Shown here: piece by piece, positions 13,979 through 21,044 of the stretch
Layout: the number at the start of each line of letters is the position of its first letter
Numbering within the stretch: the first letter of the stretch is position 1
Assembly: GCF_900115735.1 (NCBI RefSeq)
Contig: NZ_FOXO01000037.1
Coordinates: 1-32,280, forward strand
Reading direction: 5' to 3'
Length of the DNA stretch: 32,280 nt
From: Butyrivibrio proteoclasticus
Lineage (GTDB): Bacteria; Bacillota; Clostridia; Lachnospirales; Lachnospiraceae
Translations under genes and position numbers: made by a program
Notes under the pieces: model-generated
Seen by the model: the letters and a program-made list of their open reading frames with translations, nothing else
Told to the model about the DNA's origin: nothing
The model's database searches: none

Positions 13979-14719
13979 TCAAAGCTGCGCTGAGGCTGTT
14001 AGGGATTCCCCTCGTCCTCGCACAGCATATATTCCATACTCAGATTTCAGCCTGTCAAAAGTGAACTTGTCAGGCTTATATCTCTTTTGCAGTTTTATTT
14101 TCATAAGGGCTGTGATCTTAAGATTCTTATCCTCATATTCATAGGGAATATCTACCTCTGTAACCTTACACTTATAGAGAATTGCAGATACAGGTGCTCC
14201 TACATACATAAACACTGTATCACCCTTTATAATTCCAGCACCCTGCTTCCAGTCTATTTCATCAGCATTATCAAAGGCATGTTCTATGTCATAGTATTTT
14301 GGATTCGCTGGCACTATCCATTTTTTTGGCTGTCGAAACTTATCCTTTTTCTTCTTGGATGCAGTATCTAAAAAGCTTGCATCAATCATATTGCAGATTT
14401 CATCAAGACTCACTGTACCATCGAGCAGTATTGTCATCCAGCTGCCCTTGTTCATGTGATAACCAGGCAGGAACCCTTCTTGTTGTAAGAGGAGGTCACG
14501 GAGCATAAGGTCATCTATTTTTATATCAATGATGTCAACGCGCTCAGCACCAGGAAATCCGAGCTTATCTGCGTCTACATCCATGATTATGGCAAACCAT
14601 TTTCTGTTATCCTCATGCCTGAAAACTGCATAGTCTGGGTATCTTTTCCAAAGGTATTCCGGAGACACCTTATATTTCTTCTTTATATATTTCAATACTT
14701 CATCTCTTACAGATGCCAT
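13979..14719 (-). CDS. MmcQ/YjbR-type protein fused to an EVE/PUA-like domain
   Basis: 246 residues. The first 115 or so (VRDEVLKYIKKKYKVSPEYL, RKWFAIIMDVDADKLG, MNKGSWMTILLDGTVSLDEI) form the YjbR/CyaY-like fold of MmcQ proteins. After a Lys-rich linker the C-terminal half (KKWIVPANPKYYDIEHAFDN, IDWKQGAGIIKGDTVFMYVG, SAILYKCKVTEVDI) looks like an EVE/PUA-related nucleic-acid or modified-base reader. The ATG at 14719 has AGGGG five bases upstream; a GTG two codons earlier is less likely. It lies downstream of the acylphosphatase and a 71-residue protein in one operon. Cellular role unknown. Confidence 0.8.
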   Translation of the reverse strand: MASVRDEVLKYIKKKYKVSPEYLWKRYPDYAVFRHEDNRKWFAIIMDVDADKLGFPGAERVDIIDIKIDDLMLRDLLLQQEGFLPGYHMNKGSWMTILLDGTVSLDEICNMIDASFLDTASKKKKDKFRQPKKWIVPANPKYYDIEHAFDNADEIDWKQGAGIIKGDTVFMYVGAPVSAILYKCKVTEVDIPYEYEDKNLKITALMKIKLQKRYKPDKFTFDRLKSEYGIYAVRGRGESLTASAQL

Positions 14720-14731
14720 AAACACCCCTGT

Positions 14732-14947
14732 TTAGTATATTTTTTCAATCTTTTCTTCAATCCCATACGTGCTCATAAACTTGTTAAGATCATCATGGCT
14801 TCTTATGAGCATAACTTCTTCAAACGCTCCTGTATGAATATCCTGAAAGCCTGCAACCTGCTCACCATTGCATATGGAAGCCTTGATAACAGGGCGCTGG
14901 CTCTCTTTGTCATAGTTTTTCTTTATAGTCTTTTTCTTAAAAAGCAT
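14732..14947 (-). CDS. Conserved 71-residue hypothetical protein
   Basis: Begins MLFKKKTIKKNYDKESQRPV and contains KASICNGEQVAGFQDIHTGA FEEVMLIRS, ending GIEEKIEKIY. It resembles a small single-domain cytosolic family found in Lachnospiraceae genomes without assigned function. GGGAAG lies just before the 14947 ATG, preferred over an in-frame start 17 codons upstream that would run into the acylphosphatase. Spacing to YjbR is 12 bases, so it is part of the same transcript. Confidence 0.65.
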   Translation of the reverse strand: MLFKKKTIKKNYDKESQRPVIKASICNGEQVAGFQDIHTGAFEEVMLIRSHDDLNKFMSTYGIEEKIEKIY

Positions 14948-14969
14948 GACTTCCCTTCTATACCCAAAC

Positions 14970-15242
14970 TCAATACCTGACTTCAAAAGAGCGCTCATCA
15001 GGTATTATTTCCAATACCTTTTTATTTATCCCCGATATGTCGATAAATCTACCTTTACTGATGGTTGCTACAAAACTGTCTATTGCTTCATCATCTCCCT
15101 GGACTTCACAGGTGACTGAACCATCATATTCATTCTTCACATACCCTGTGAGCCTGTACATATTCGCTGCATGCATGGCAGTATATCTGAACCCCACGCC
15201 CTGCACAATTCCATAAAAACTTAGCCTGTATCTTTTTTCCAT
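14970..15242 (-). CDS. acyP: Acylphosphatase
   Basis: 90-residue cytosolic enzyme hydrolysing acyl phosphates to carboxylate and phosphate (EC 3.6.1.7). The signature GIVQGVGFRYTAMHAANMYR carries the catalytic Arg, and GYVKNEYDGSV the catalytic Asn. CEVQGDDEAIDSFVATI completes the alpha/beta fold. Of three in-frame ATGs, that at 15242 has GGAG 7 bases upstream, whereas the one two codons earlier is too close. It is embedded in an operon of small genes. Confidence 0.93.
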   Translation of the reverse strand: MEKRYRLSFYGIVQGVGFRYTAMHAANMYRLTGYVKNEYDGSVTCEVQGDDEAIDSFVATISKGRFIDISGINKKVLEIIPDERSFEVRY

Positions 15243-15259
15243 GCCCATGCTCCGGTGTA

Positions 15260-15364
15260 TCAGAAATTGCTTCCATTCCATCCCCAATCTTCTGATCCAA
15301 AATAGCGGATATACATATTTAATTTCTTATCAACATATGTTCTGAGTTTCTTTAATCTGCTCAC
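15260..15364 (-). CDS. 34-residue ORF overlapping the preceding gene by GTGA
   Basis: A GTG start overlaps the stop of the 102-residue gene (GTGA), a common coupling arrangement. The product, VSRLKKLRTYVDKKLNMYIR then YFGSEDWGWNGSNF, is basic at the front and Trp/Gly-rich at the end. It exactly fills the gap before acylphosphatase. I recognise no family; it may be the tail of a decayed gene or a genuine small protein. Confidence 0.35.
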   Translation of the reverse strand: MSRLKKLRTYVDKKLNMYIRYFGSEDWGWNGSNF

Positions 15365-15669
15365 GATTCTTCATCCTCCGTTCCAAGGCCATAGTACAGC
15401 ATTTCATTGTACCTGGCGTTTGCTTCCTCTGCAGCTTTCTTGCTATGCCAGCTGTCGATATCGCTGCAGATTGCCAGCATCTCATCAACCACCAGCTCAG
15501 CGGTTCTTGGTTTCACGTTATAAAGATAAGCCAGCATCCTGTCCATAGCCTTTGGGCTTCCAAGCTGTTTTGCTATCTGCTCACCAAGCTCTTTTGGAAA
15601 ACCGAGCTTTGCTACAGCAGATACCAGTTCATCACGTTTCCTGGACCATTCTATCTGATTCTCTGTCAT
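15361..15669 (-). CDS. Conserved 102-residue hypothetical protein
   Basis: MTENQIEWSRKRDELVSAVA KLGFPKELGEQIAKQLG followed by a helical segment (MDRMLAYLYNVKPRTAELVV DEMLAICSDIDSW) and an acidic tail. It is all-alpha in appearance, soluble, with no catalytic motif that I can name. The ATG at 15669 overlaps the stop of the upstream gene (ATGA), so the two are translationally coupled. Its companion carries a CDGC motif, and the pair seems to occur together. Confidence 0.7.
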   Translation of the reverse strand: MTENQIEWSRKRDELVSAVAKLGFPKELGEQIAKQLGSPKAMDRMLAYLYNVKPRTAELVVDEMLAICSDIDSWHSKKAAEEANARYNEMLYYGLGTEDEES

Positions 15670-15899
15670 CTTTTGTACCCGCAATCTGCCTTCTCAGGCC
15701 CATCTACTCCGGATTCATAGTGGGCCCTAAATTCCATATTTATCTCACGGATTTCCTTCTTACCATCAATATAGTCCTGGTACATATCAGCAAGCCCTGA
15801 CATGCAGCCGTCGCATGAGCCGCTGATATTTCCTATCGAATCTGCCACAATCTGCTCACGTTCTTCACGTGTTGTATCTTTTATAAGAATTGATTCCAT
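15666..15899 (-). CDS. 77-residue protein with CDGC motif
   Basis: Starts MESILIKDTTREEREQIVAD and contains SGSCDGCMSGLADMYQDYID; a further Cys lies in KADCGYKR at the end. The cysteine pair could bind a metal or take part in redox chemistry, though nothing proves it. Similar small proteins are frequent in Lachnospiraceae. Upstream there is GAGGG about 9 bases before the ATG. It is coupled by ATGA overlap to the 102-residue protein. Confidence 0.72.
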   Translation of the reverse strand: MESILIKDTTREEREQIVADSIGNISGSCDGCMSGLADMYQDYIDGKKEIREINMEFRAHYESGVDGPEKADCGYKR

Positions 15900-15928
15900 A
15901 CTAAAATGCCCTCATCTCCTTTATATTC

Positions 15929-16270
15929 TTACTCCCACTTTTTCCATACATCAGGCTGATATCCAAGCGTAGACTGCTTACCATTCCTTACTACCGGTGT
16001 CTTTATTATCTGCTGATTCTCAAGAAGTTTTTCCAGCTTGTCCTCATCTGCAATATATTGGAGAAGCGCTACAGCATCTTTATCCTTTGCATCAGGATCT
16101 ATCATGTTCATGATTCCGCCATTTGAACTTGCTACTGAAGTGAGTTCTCCTTTACTCATTCCTTTTTCTTTCATATCAATAAACTGATACTTTATGCCAC
16201 GCTCTTTAAAGAAACGTTCTGCTTTCTTTGTATCATTGCACTTCTTGGTGCCAAAAATCTGTATATTCAT
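15929..16270 (-). CDS. ArsC/Spx-family thioredoxin-fold protein
   Basis: 113 residues. The N-terminal MNIQIFGTKKCNDTKKAERF FKERGIKYQFID is the ArsC-like thioredoxin fold with a single active-site Cys (residue 11); LLENQQIIKTPVVRNGKQST carries the conserved cis-Pro (TPVV) and the basic Arg/Lys residues. Lack of a CxxC redox pair separates it from Spx; it resembles the YffB/ArsC-like reductase group of unknown substrate. It lies 18 bases after the deoxyribosyltransferase-like fragment and is the first intact gene of the operon. Confidence 0.85.
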   Translation of the reverse strand: MNIQIFGTKKCNDTKKAERFFKERGIKYQFIDMKEKGMSKGELTSVASSNGGIMNMIDPDAKDKDAVALLQYIADEDKLEKLLENQQIIKTPVVRNGKQSTLGYQPDVWKKWE

Positions 16271-16288
16271 CTTCTTATCACAAGTTCC

Positions 16289-16471
16289 TTATTCTTCTTC
16301 CAAATATTTTACTTTCTTCCCATGTTCGATGGCGTAGGCTATCTCAGACCTTGTGCTGTCCCCGATATAGCCACCGACATTGATTACAAATATCTCATCC
16401 GACATATCAATCTTTCGCTTATGGATATCATCCAGCATTTCTTTGGTTCTGGTAAGAGTTCCCTCATCCAT
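16289..16471 (-). pseudogene. C-terminal fragment of a nucleoside 2-deoxyribosyltransferase-like protein
   Basis: MDEGTLTRTKEMLDDIHKRK then IDMSDEIFVINVGGYIGDST RSEIAYAIEHGKKVKYLEEE resembles the second half of small YtoQ/deoxyribosyltransferase-like proteins, where D-x-hydrophobic-VNVGGYIG-S-TR-EI-YA is the core. Full members have roughly 110-130 residues; the first half is replaced by unrelated sequence (16484-16600). GTG/ATG choices upstream are not supported by a ribosome site. Confidence 0.55.
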
Positions 16472-16570
16472 GTTCCTACACATGTTTTATCGCATACAAC
16501 TATTTTACACTCACTGCTATCATATCTGAACACGCATCCTGAAAATTTTTTATATAATTCTCCCATATAC

Positions 16571-16604
16571 AAAAAGAGCCTTATAGATTTCCTCCATAAA
16601 GCCC
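16571..16604 (-). terminator. Rho-independent terminator after the XRE remnant
   Basis: Minus-strand GGGCTTTAT pairs with ATAAGGCTC (two G-U pairs), loop of 11, then TTTTTG. It lies 24 bases downstream of the XRE/zinc-ribbon remnant and separates it from the following operon. Confidence 0.6.
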
Positions 16605-16627
16605 TTTTACACATACCTCGTTATAAT

Positions 16628-16739
16628 CTACTTTGTCAGCGTTTTCTTATGATAATTCTTATTGCCACAGTAAGGACACTTCATTTTCCTGCTCTTTTCT
16701 GCAAGTCGCTATGAATTTTCCTACTTTTTCCTGTTCCAT
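16628..16739 (-). pseudogene. XRE regulator remnant: N-terminus joined to a zinc-ribbon end
   Basis: After an AAGGAGGAGCT ribosome site the frame MEQEKVGKFIATCRKEQ begins like an XRE-family repressor (EKIGKFIAECRKEKG...) but runs out at a stop after 26 residues. In the next frame MKCPYCGNKNYHKKTLTK (16684 to 16628) carries a CPYC zinc-ribbon half typical of the C-terminal ends of some such regulators. The two pieces meet around 16685. I infer that the middle of one gene was deleted, shifting the frame. Confidence 0.5.
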
Positions 16740-16860
16740 GAGGAGCTCCTCCTTTCACAGTCACCATATCATCTTCATGACAATGGTACCATGAACTGTT
16801 GGTTGATATGAGTGAAAAGCTTGATTTTAGGCACCTCTACCATTAGTTGAGTACATTAGA

Positions 16861-16971
16861 TCACAATTCAACCATTATAATCATGACATTTTCTTGTATA
16901 TGTTCCCACAATTTGTCATAAGGCAGTGGTGTCAAAGAAACTTTTCCGGTGTGAATTGTCTTCCAGTCCAT
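16861..16971 (-). pseudogene. Short fragment resembling the C-terminus of SurE
   Basis: MDWKTIHTGKVSLTPLPYDK LWEHIQENVMIIMVEL is a 36-residue frame starting 11 bases after the histidine phosphatase stop. The D-x-x-TIHTGKVSLTPLPYD pattern recalls the D-AV-G-VS-TPL-D ending of the 5'/3'-nucleotidase SurE. It is far too short to be functional; the family guess is weak. Confidence 0.3.
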
Positions 16972-16981
16972 CCCATAGTAA

Positions 16982-17530
16982 TCATTTAACACAATCCCTG
17001 AAGTCATATCGTTTCACTTCACAATTTTTTATTCCTATGGATGAAAACTCTTCATTATCCATCTCTCTGAAATACGATTCTATGATCCTCACCAGACCAT
17101 TATGTGCTACAAGGATATACTCCTTATCGCCAGCCTTAATATCGTCAAGAAGGCCATAAATCCTATGAGCCGTCTGAAGCATGGATTCTCCTGTACCAAA
17201 TCTGCTCGCCATATCTTTCTTGGCCTCATGAAACTCAGCTCCATCCCTGGGTGTGGACTCATATCTTCCAAAATTCTGTTCAATAAGCCTTGGCTCTATC
17301 TCCATGGGAATTCCGGTCACTTCTGATATGTGCCGTGCAGTTTCAGATGCCCTTATAAGTGGGGATGACAGAATCTTATCAGCAGTGATGCCCTTTTCAA
17401 GAATCAGCTTGCCAGTACGTATTGCCTGCTCATGGCCATTCTCAGTAAGCTCAATGTCTGTTGCTCCACATATCTTGTTTTCGACATTCCACACAGTTTC
17501 CCCATGCCTTATAAAATAAAAATGATCCAT
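16982..17530 (-). CDS. Histidine phosphatase family protein
   Basis: 182-residue cytosolic enzyme of the phosphoglycerate-mutase-like superfamily. The RHGE signature is at residues 8-11 (FYFIRHGETVWN), the second Arg in SSPLIRASETA, the acid in the PRLIEQNFGRYE region, and the second catalytic His in ILVAHNGLVRI. The start at 17530 is chosen because GGGGA lies 6 bases upstream; ATGs 4 and 11 codons earlier lack ribosome sites. Probably a broad phosphatase such as a cobalamin- or sugar-phosphate phosphatase; the substrate is not readable. It is preceded by a terminator and so has its own transcript. Confidence 0.88.
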   Translation of the reverse strand: MDHFYFIRHGETVWNVENKICGATDIELTENGHEQAIRTGKLILEKGITADKILSSPLIRASETARHISEVTGIPMEIEPRLIEQNFGRYESTPRDGAEFHEAKKDMASRFGTGESMLQTAHRIYGLLDDIKAGDKEYILVAHNGLVRIIESYFREMDNEEFSSIGIKNCEVKRYDFRDCVK

Positions 17531-17573
17531 ACTGTTCCCCATTACCTGCTCAATAGTTTCCATAATTATACAC

Positions 17574-17606
17574 AAAATAATACGCCACCGAAACAGTGAC
17601 GTATTA
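17574..17606 (-). terminator. Rho-independent terminator
   Basis: Minus-strand TAATACG...CGTATTA stem, extended by CAC/GTG, with TTTT after it. It ends the transcript of the sigma-factor fragment 26 bases past that frame's stop. Confidence 0.6.
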
Positions 17607-17631
17607 CAAAATTGTATCATAACCTATTTTA

Positions 17632-17829
17632 TTACTTCTTCAACATCTTTCTGAGCCTGACAAGTGCTGCATTTATAGACAAAGAGACCATCTGATGTGA
17701 GACTACTTCGAGTTTTGCAATCTCATCTTCACCAAGCCCCATCAAGAAATAAAGCTTGCATCTGCGTCTTTGCTTCTCAGGCAGCTTATCGAGCGCCTTG
17801 ATCAGGCTATCGCCAGCAATAACAAATAA
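17632..17829 (-). pseudogene. Sigma-70 region 4 fragment
   Basis: After an in-frame TAG the frame reads GDSLIKALDKLPEKQRRRCK, then LYFLMGLGEDEIAKLEVVSH and INAALVRLRKMLKK. This is the LP-x-x-x-R-R-R...G-x-x-x-x-EIA helix-turn-helix and C-terminal R-K-x-LKK of a sigma-70-like factor's region 4. Region 2 and the start are missing, so no functional sigma factor is made. The retained terminator just beyond it shows where the gene originally ended. Confidence 0.65.
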
Positions 17830-17885
17830 CTAATCGTCATATGAATCAAATTGGAGTAGAATAGTCTGAAAGATAGGAGGATACC

Positions 17886-18500
17886 ATGATTACACGTGAT
17901 GAAGCATTTACACTACTTAAGAAATATAACAAAGATCCATTTCATATCCAGCACGCCCTTACTGTTGAAGCAGTTATGAAATGGTATGCTAACGAACTCG
18001 GGTATTCAAATGAAGAAGAACACTGGGGTATCGTTGGATTACTCCATGATATAGATTTTGAACTATATCCTGATGAACACTGCCTTAAAGCTCCTGAGCT
18101 TCTCAGAGATGGCGGTGTCAGTGATGATATAATCCATTCCGTTTGCTCCCATGGATATGGAATAACAGTCGGGAACGGAACCACAATAGATGTTGAACCC
18201 ACCTTAGAAATGGAAAAGGTACTCTTCGCTGCGGACGAACTTACTGGATTGATCTGGGCCGCTGCCCTTATGAGGCCATCAAAGAGTACAAAAGATATGG
18301 AGCTCAAGTCTCTGAAAAAGAAATACAAGAGTAAAGGATTCGCTGCCGGGTGCTCAAGAGAAGTCATAGAAAGAGGCGCCACCCAGCTTGGTTGGGAGCT
18401 TGATAAACTTCTCACCATGACATTGCAGGCAATGCAGGCATGCGAAGATACAATAAATGATGAACTTGCTGCTGATCACATCTCAAGTAAAACAGCTTAA
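17886..18500 (+). CDS. HD-domain hydrolase
   Basis: 204-residue cytosolic metal-dependent phosphohydrolase. HD-domain ligands are visible in order: His in FHIQHALTVEAV, HD in GLLHDIDFELYP, His in SVCSHGYGI, and Asp in LFAADELTGLIWA. AGGAGG precedes the ATG by 5 bases. It matches the conserved HDIG-type family often annotated as hydrolase or HAD-associated protein; nucleotide or phosphodiester substrates are possible. It stands alone on the plus strand and is followed by its own terminator. Confidence 0.88.
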   Translation: MITRDEAFTLLKKYNKDPFHIQHALTVEAVMKWYANELGYSNEEEHWGIVGLLHDIDFELYPDEHCLKAPELLRDGGVSDDIIHSVCSHGYGITVGNGTTIDVEPTLEMEKVLFAADELTGLIWAAALMRPSKSTKDMELKSLKKKYKSKGFAAGCSREVIERGATQLGWELDKLLTMTLQAMQACEDTINDELAADHISSKTA

Positions 18501-18515
18501 TCCGTCTACACTAAA

Positions 18516-18557
18516 GCGCAGCCGATGTCTATGAACACCAGCTGCGCCTTTGCTTTA
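18516..18557 (+). terminator. Terminator of the HD-domain gene
   Basis: GCGCAGC (18516-18522) pairs with GCTGCGC (18541-18547), followed by CTTTGCTTT. It lies between two convergent genes and could serve both. Confidence 0.65.
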
Positions 18558-18595
18558 TGTTAAAAAAGTTTTCTTCCAAGCCATATACAGATAGC

Positions 18596-18985
18596 TTACT
18601 TAATTTCGTCCGTGGTCCCATCTTTCTTTACCACTTCCAGCCTGCAGCCAAGTCCAAATGCTGCAACTGATCCGGCGATCAATGCCCACGGAGCTGCTGC
18701 AAGTCCTATTATACCACCGACTATACCTACATTTACAGGGACACTGAACACAACTTCATTGCCTTTCTTGATCTGTACTCTGTCCACGTTGCCCTCTTCA
18801 ACTTTCTTTTTAAGCTTATCCATTGCCTCTTTGATATCCTCACTGATATCTTTTGTATCAGGCTGAATGAGCTTAATTGCAGCATCGGGATCTCCGTCTG
18901 TCTTTAACAGTGCTTCTTTTGCAGCTTTATACTCAACCCCTGTCTGTTCCATTACCTTTTCAATTGCTTCTAATGTGATATTCAT
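18596..18985 (-). CDS. DUF4342 protein with N-terminal UBA-like domain
   Basis: 129 residues. The front (MNITLEAIEKVMEQTGVEYK AAKEALLKTDGDPDAAIKLI) is a UBA-like three-helix domain of the kind found in elongation factor Ts; the rest (VEEGNVDRVQIKKGNEVVFS VPVNVGIVGGIIGLAAAPWA) is the DUF4342 region with a hydrophobic, glycine-rich segment that could dip into a membrane. AAAGGAG lies 9 bases before the 18985 ATG; an ATG 11 codons earlier is not used. It forms a two-gene operon with the small membrane protein upstream. Confidence 0.8.
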   Translation of the reverse strand: MNITLEAIEKVMEQTGVEYKAAKEALLKTDGDPDAAIKLIQPDTKDISEDIKEAMDKLKKKVEEGNVDRVQIKKGNEVVFSVPVNVGIVGGIIGLAAAPWALIAGSVAAFGLGCRLEVVKKDGTTDEIK

Positions 18986-19010
18986 GATATTCTCTCCTTT
19001 CATCATGTAC

Positions 19011-19223
19011 TCATGCACGGCTGAAAAAACTTACCAACCCTACGATTACAAGTATCGGAAGTGCAATATATATTAACCCGCCAAACAGCATTATCATCAA
19101 TATCGCAGGCAGGAATACGATATACAGCATCACCTTCATGATGCTCCAGGACGCCCTGAATGCAAATCCTATTAGTTTTCCAAATACACCGAAGAATAAA
19201 ATCATAAACAACAATGTCATCAT
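19011..19223 (-). CDS. Small membrane protein paired with DUF4342
   Basis: 70 residues, almost wholly hydrophobic: MMTLLFMILFFGVFGKLIGF, WSIMKVMLYIVFLPAILMIM and YIALPILVIVGLVSFFS give two or three membrane helices with a short basic end. GAGGTGAG stands 7 bases before the 19223 ATG. It ends 25 bases before DUF4342 begins, so both are made together. Similar pairs are known from clostridial genomes; function unknown. Confidence 0.7.
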   Translation of the reverse strand: MMTLLFMILFFGVFGKLIGFAFRASWSIMKVMLYIVFLPAILMIMLFGGLIYIALPILVIVGLVSFFSRA

Positions 19224-19429
19224 AACACTCACCTCTTTCACAACAACATCATCAGCAGTTACATCTCTTTTCTATCCATCGATCTCTCCTCTTTCTGTAG
19301 GTTTACAAACTTTTATTTTTTTCTGTTGATGTTATCATTATAGATGTTCCACTTCTTAGTTTACATAATTACTTCAGTGATATTGGGACAGCTATTTCAC
19401 ATTTTCAGCAAATTAAAAAGGAGAGCATC

Positions 19430-19612
19430 ATGTCAACCTACGCTATTTCTGACCTTCACGGGCAATATGATATCTTTGAAAAACTGCTGGATGTAATAGA
19501 TTTCTCTGAGAATGACTTCCTGTATGTTCTTGGAGATGCCATAGACAGGGGCCCTGATGGGATAAAGATACTTCAGAAAATAAACCAGCTCTTCACTGTA
19601 GCAATCTCCTGA
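19430..19612 (+). pseudogene. Truncated serine/threonine-type metallophosphoesterase
   Basis: MSTYAISDLHGQYDIFEKLL and YVLGDAIDRGPDGIKILQKI are the first two metal-binding blocks (D-x-H and GD-x-x-DRG) of calcineurin-like phosphatases. The frame then reads into the reverse strand of nfo and stops at residue 60, whereas family members have about 220-240 residues. AAGGAG lies 9 bases before the ATG. The join with nfo lies near 19583. Confidence 0.8.
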
Positions 19613-20406
19613 ATATATCCCTCATCATCATTTGGTGTCTCAAGGATAAAAGGGAGTCCGTCGAATACCGGATGCATCGCTATCCTCTTCATGGCATCCA
19701 TGCCAATGAATCCCTGCCCCAACTTTTCATGACGATCCTTTGCAGCACCGCATGCGTTCTTACTATCATTAAAGTGAACTGCTTTGAGTTTGTCCAGACC
19801 TACAATCTTGTCAAACTGCTCCAACACCCCATCCAGGTTATCTACTATATCATATCCCGCATCCCAGGTATGGCATGTATCAAAACACACACCAAGCTTG
19901 TCGTTCAACTCTACTCCGTCGATTATTGCTTTTAGCTCCTCAAAGTTTCTACCCACTTCTGACCCTTTCCCCGCCATTGTTTCCAGGAGCACTGTTGTTT
20001 TCATCTGAGGGAAAAGAGCTTTGTTCAATCCTTCAACTATCTGTTCTATGCCTACGTCTGCCCCCTGACCGGTATGTGAACCAGGATGGAAGTTATAGTA
20101 CTGTCCCGGAAGAGACTCCATCTTCTCAAGGTCTTTCTGCAGCATATCCAGCCCGTTAGCTCTTGTTTCCGGATTGGATGAACACAGATTCATTGTATAA
20201 CTGCCATGAGCCACAAGCTTCCCAAATTTATTCTCCAAAAGGACCTTGGATAAAGACTTCACATCCTCAGGATCTATCTCCTTTGACTTCCCTCCTCTTG
20301 GATTTCTGGTAAACCACGCAAATGTATTTCCTCCAAAATCCAGCATTTGATGGCCCATGGCTTCATATCCATTTGTAACTGTCAAATGACAACCAATATA
20401 AATCAT
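19573..20406 (-). CDS. nfo: Deoxyribonuclease IV (endonuclease IV, Nfo)
   Basis: 277-residue cytosolic AP endonuclease of base excision repair, cutting 5' to abasic sites. Zinc ligands and signatures are seen in LVAHGSYTMNL, YYNFHPGSHTGQG, TVLLETMAGKGSEVG, GVCFDTCHTWDAGYD, AVHFNDSKN, DRHEKLGQG and FILETPNDD. The length is normal, so the enzyme is probably intact; only the last few residues (KSWFIF) lie past the junction with the truncated phosphoesterase and may not be original. The ribosome site GGAG is 13 bases upstream, rather far. Confidence 0.92.
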   Translation of the reverse strand: MIYIGCHLTVTNGYEAMGHQMLDFGGNTFAWFTRNPRGGKSKEIDPEDVKSLSKVLLENKFGKLVAHGSYTMNLCSSNPETRANGLDMLQKDLEKMESLPGQYYNFHPGSHTGQGADVGIEQIVEGLNKALFPQMKTTVLLETMAGKGSEVGRNFEELKAIIDGVELNDKLGVCFDTCHTWDAGYDIVDNLDGVLEQFDKIVGLDKLKAVHFNDSKNACGAAKDRHEKLGQGFIGMDAMKRIAMHPVFDGLPFILETPNDDEGYIQEIATVKSWFIF

Positions 20407-20491
20407 AATTGCAAATCTGCTCCAGTTAAGTTCTAAACATATTCTCTAAAATACATTATATCTGCCTTTCCAGTTCACCTAAAGCACCTTT

Positions 20492-20772
20492 TCACATGTC
20501 ATCCATCTCATCTTCAAAGTCGAGCCACGCATCCAGCCTGTCATCTTCTCTATCCCGGCGGAGCTGTTCCTGACGGCGGTCGAACTCCTTCTTCTCGGGA
20601 GTTTGTCATCAGCGATATTCTTTATTAACGTCTCATCTTCAAGTTCATCTGCTATAATGATTACAGTGTAACTGGAAAGATCATGAAGCCTTTTTCCGGC
20701 GATAGCTCTTTTACCAATAAGGCTGTATGTGACATTTGATGTGATCTGTTCCGGATATATATGCTGTAACAT
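20492..20772 (-). pseudogene. Hypothetical gene with a single-base frameshift
   Basis: An excellent ribosome site (AAGGAGG, 6 bases) precedes MLQHIYPEQITSNVTYSLIG. The frame continues to IADDKLP at about 20600, where charged coding sequence moves into the next frame: EKKEFDRRQEQLRRDREDDR then LDAWLDFEDEMDDM and a stop at 20492. Restoring one base near CTCCCGAG would give a 93-residue protein with an acidic coiled-coil tail. I recognise no family. Either a real inactivating indel or a sequencing error. Confidence 0.55.
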
Positions 20773-20859
20773 TGGACACCTCCTTGTTGTACGATAAGGT
20801 TTGTTGTTATCTGTTGTACTCATCTTACAAAACAAAGAGTCCAATAATTACACCAACTG

Positions 20860-20904
20860 CATATTGTGGTTTTAGCAAAATAATATTTGGTTTACCACAA
20901 TATG
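20860..20904. promoter_or_regulatory. Separated inverted repeat in divergent intergenic region
   Basis: CATATTGTGGT (20860-20870) and ACCACAATATG (20894-20904) are perfect complements 23 bases apart. They lie between the divergent frames at 20772 and 20949, a position suggesting paired operator half-sites. Confidence 0.45.
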
Positions 20905-20948
20905 TACCGAATATATTATCAGGATATTAAGTAGAAACGGAGAATAAT

Positions 20949-21035
20949 ATGGGAAATAAAGAACCTCATATTGATGTTGTTTCAAACAAAACTATGGTAG
21001 ACAAGATTGAACAGGTAAAGGCTAGGGTCAGATAG
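20949..21035 (+). CDS. 28-residue ORF or N-terminal remnant
   Basis: MGNKEPHIDVVSNKTMVDKI EQVKARVR follows an ACGGAG ribosome site and is preceded by a possible operator. It stops at 21033-21035, ten bases before the patatin gene ends on the other strand. Such a well-placed start with an abrupt end suggests the front of a longer gene truncated at this point. Function unknown. Confidence 0.35.
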   Translation: MGNKEPHIDVVSNKTMVDKIEQVKARVR

Positions 21036-21044
21036 TACCCATTA

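Noticed and set aside
15331..15342. CAACATATGTTC, same 12-mer as the first SOS-box-like site
   Set aside because: It falls inside the small 34-codon frame and far from a promoter; it is a single half-matched site and probably chance.
16484..16590. Frame starting MGELYKKFSGCVFRYDSSEC
   Set aside because: It continues out of frame into the deoxyribosyltransferase-like fragment; no family is recognisable and the terminator stands at its start.
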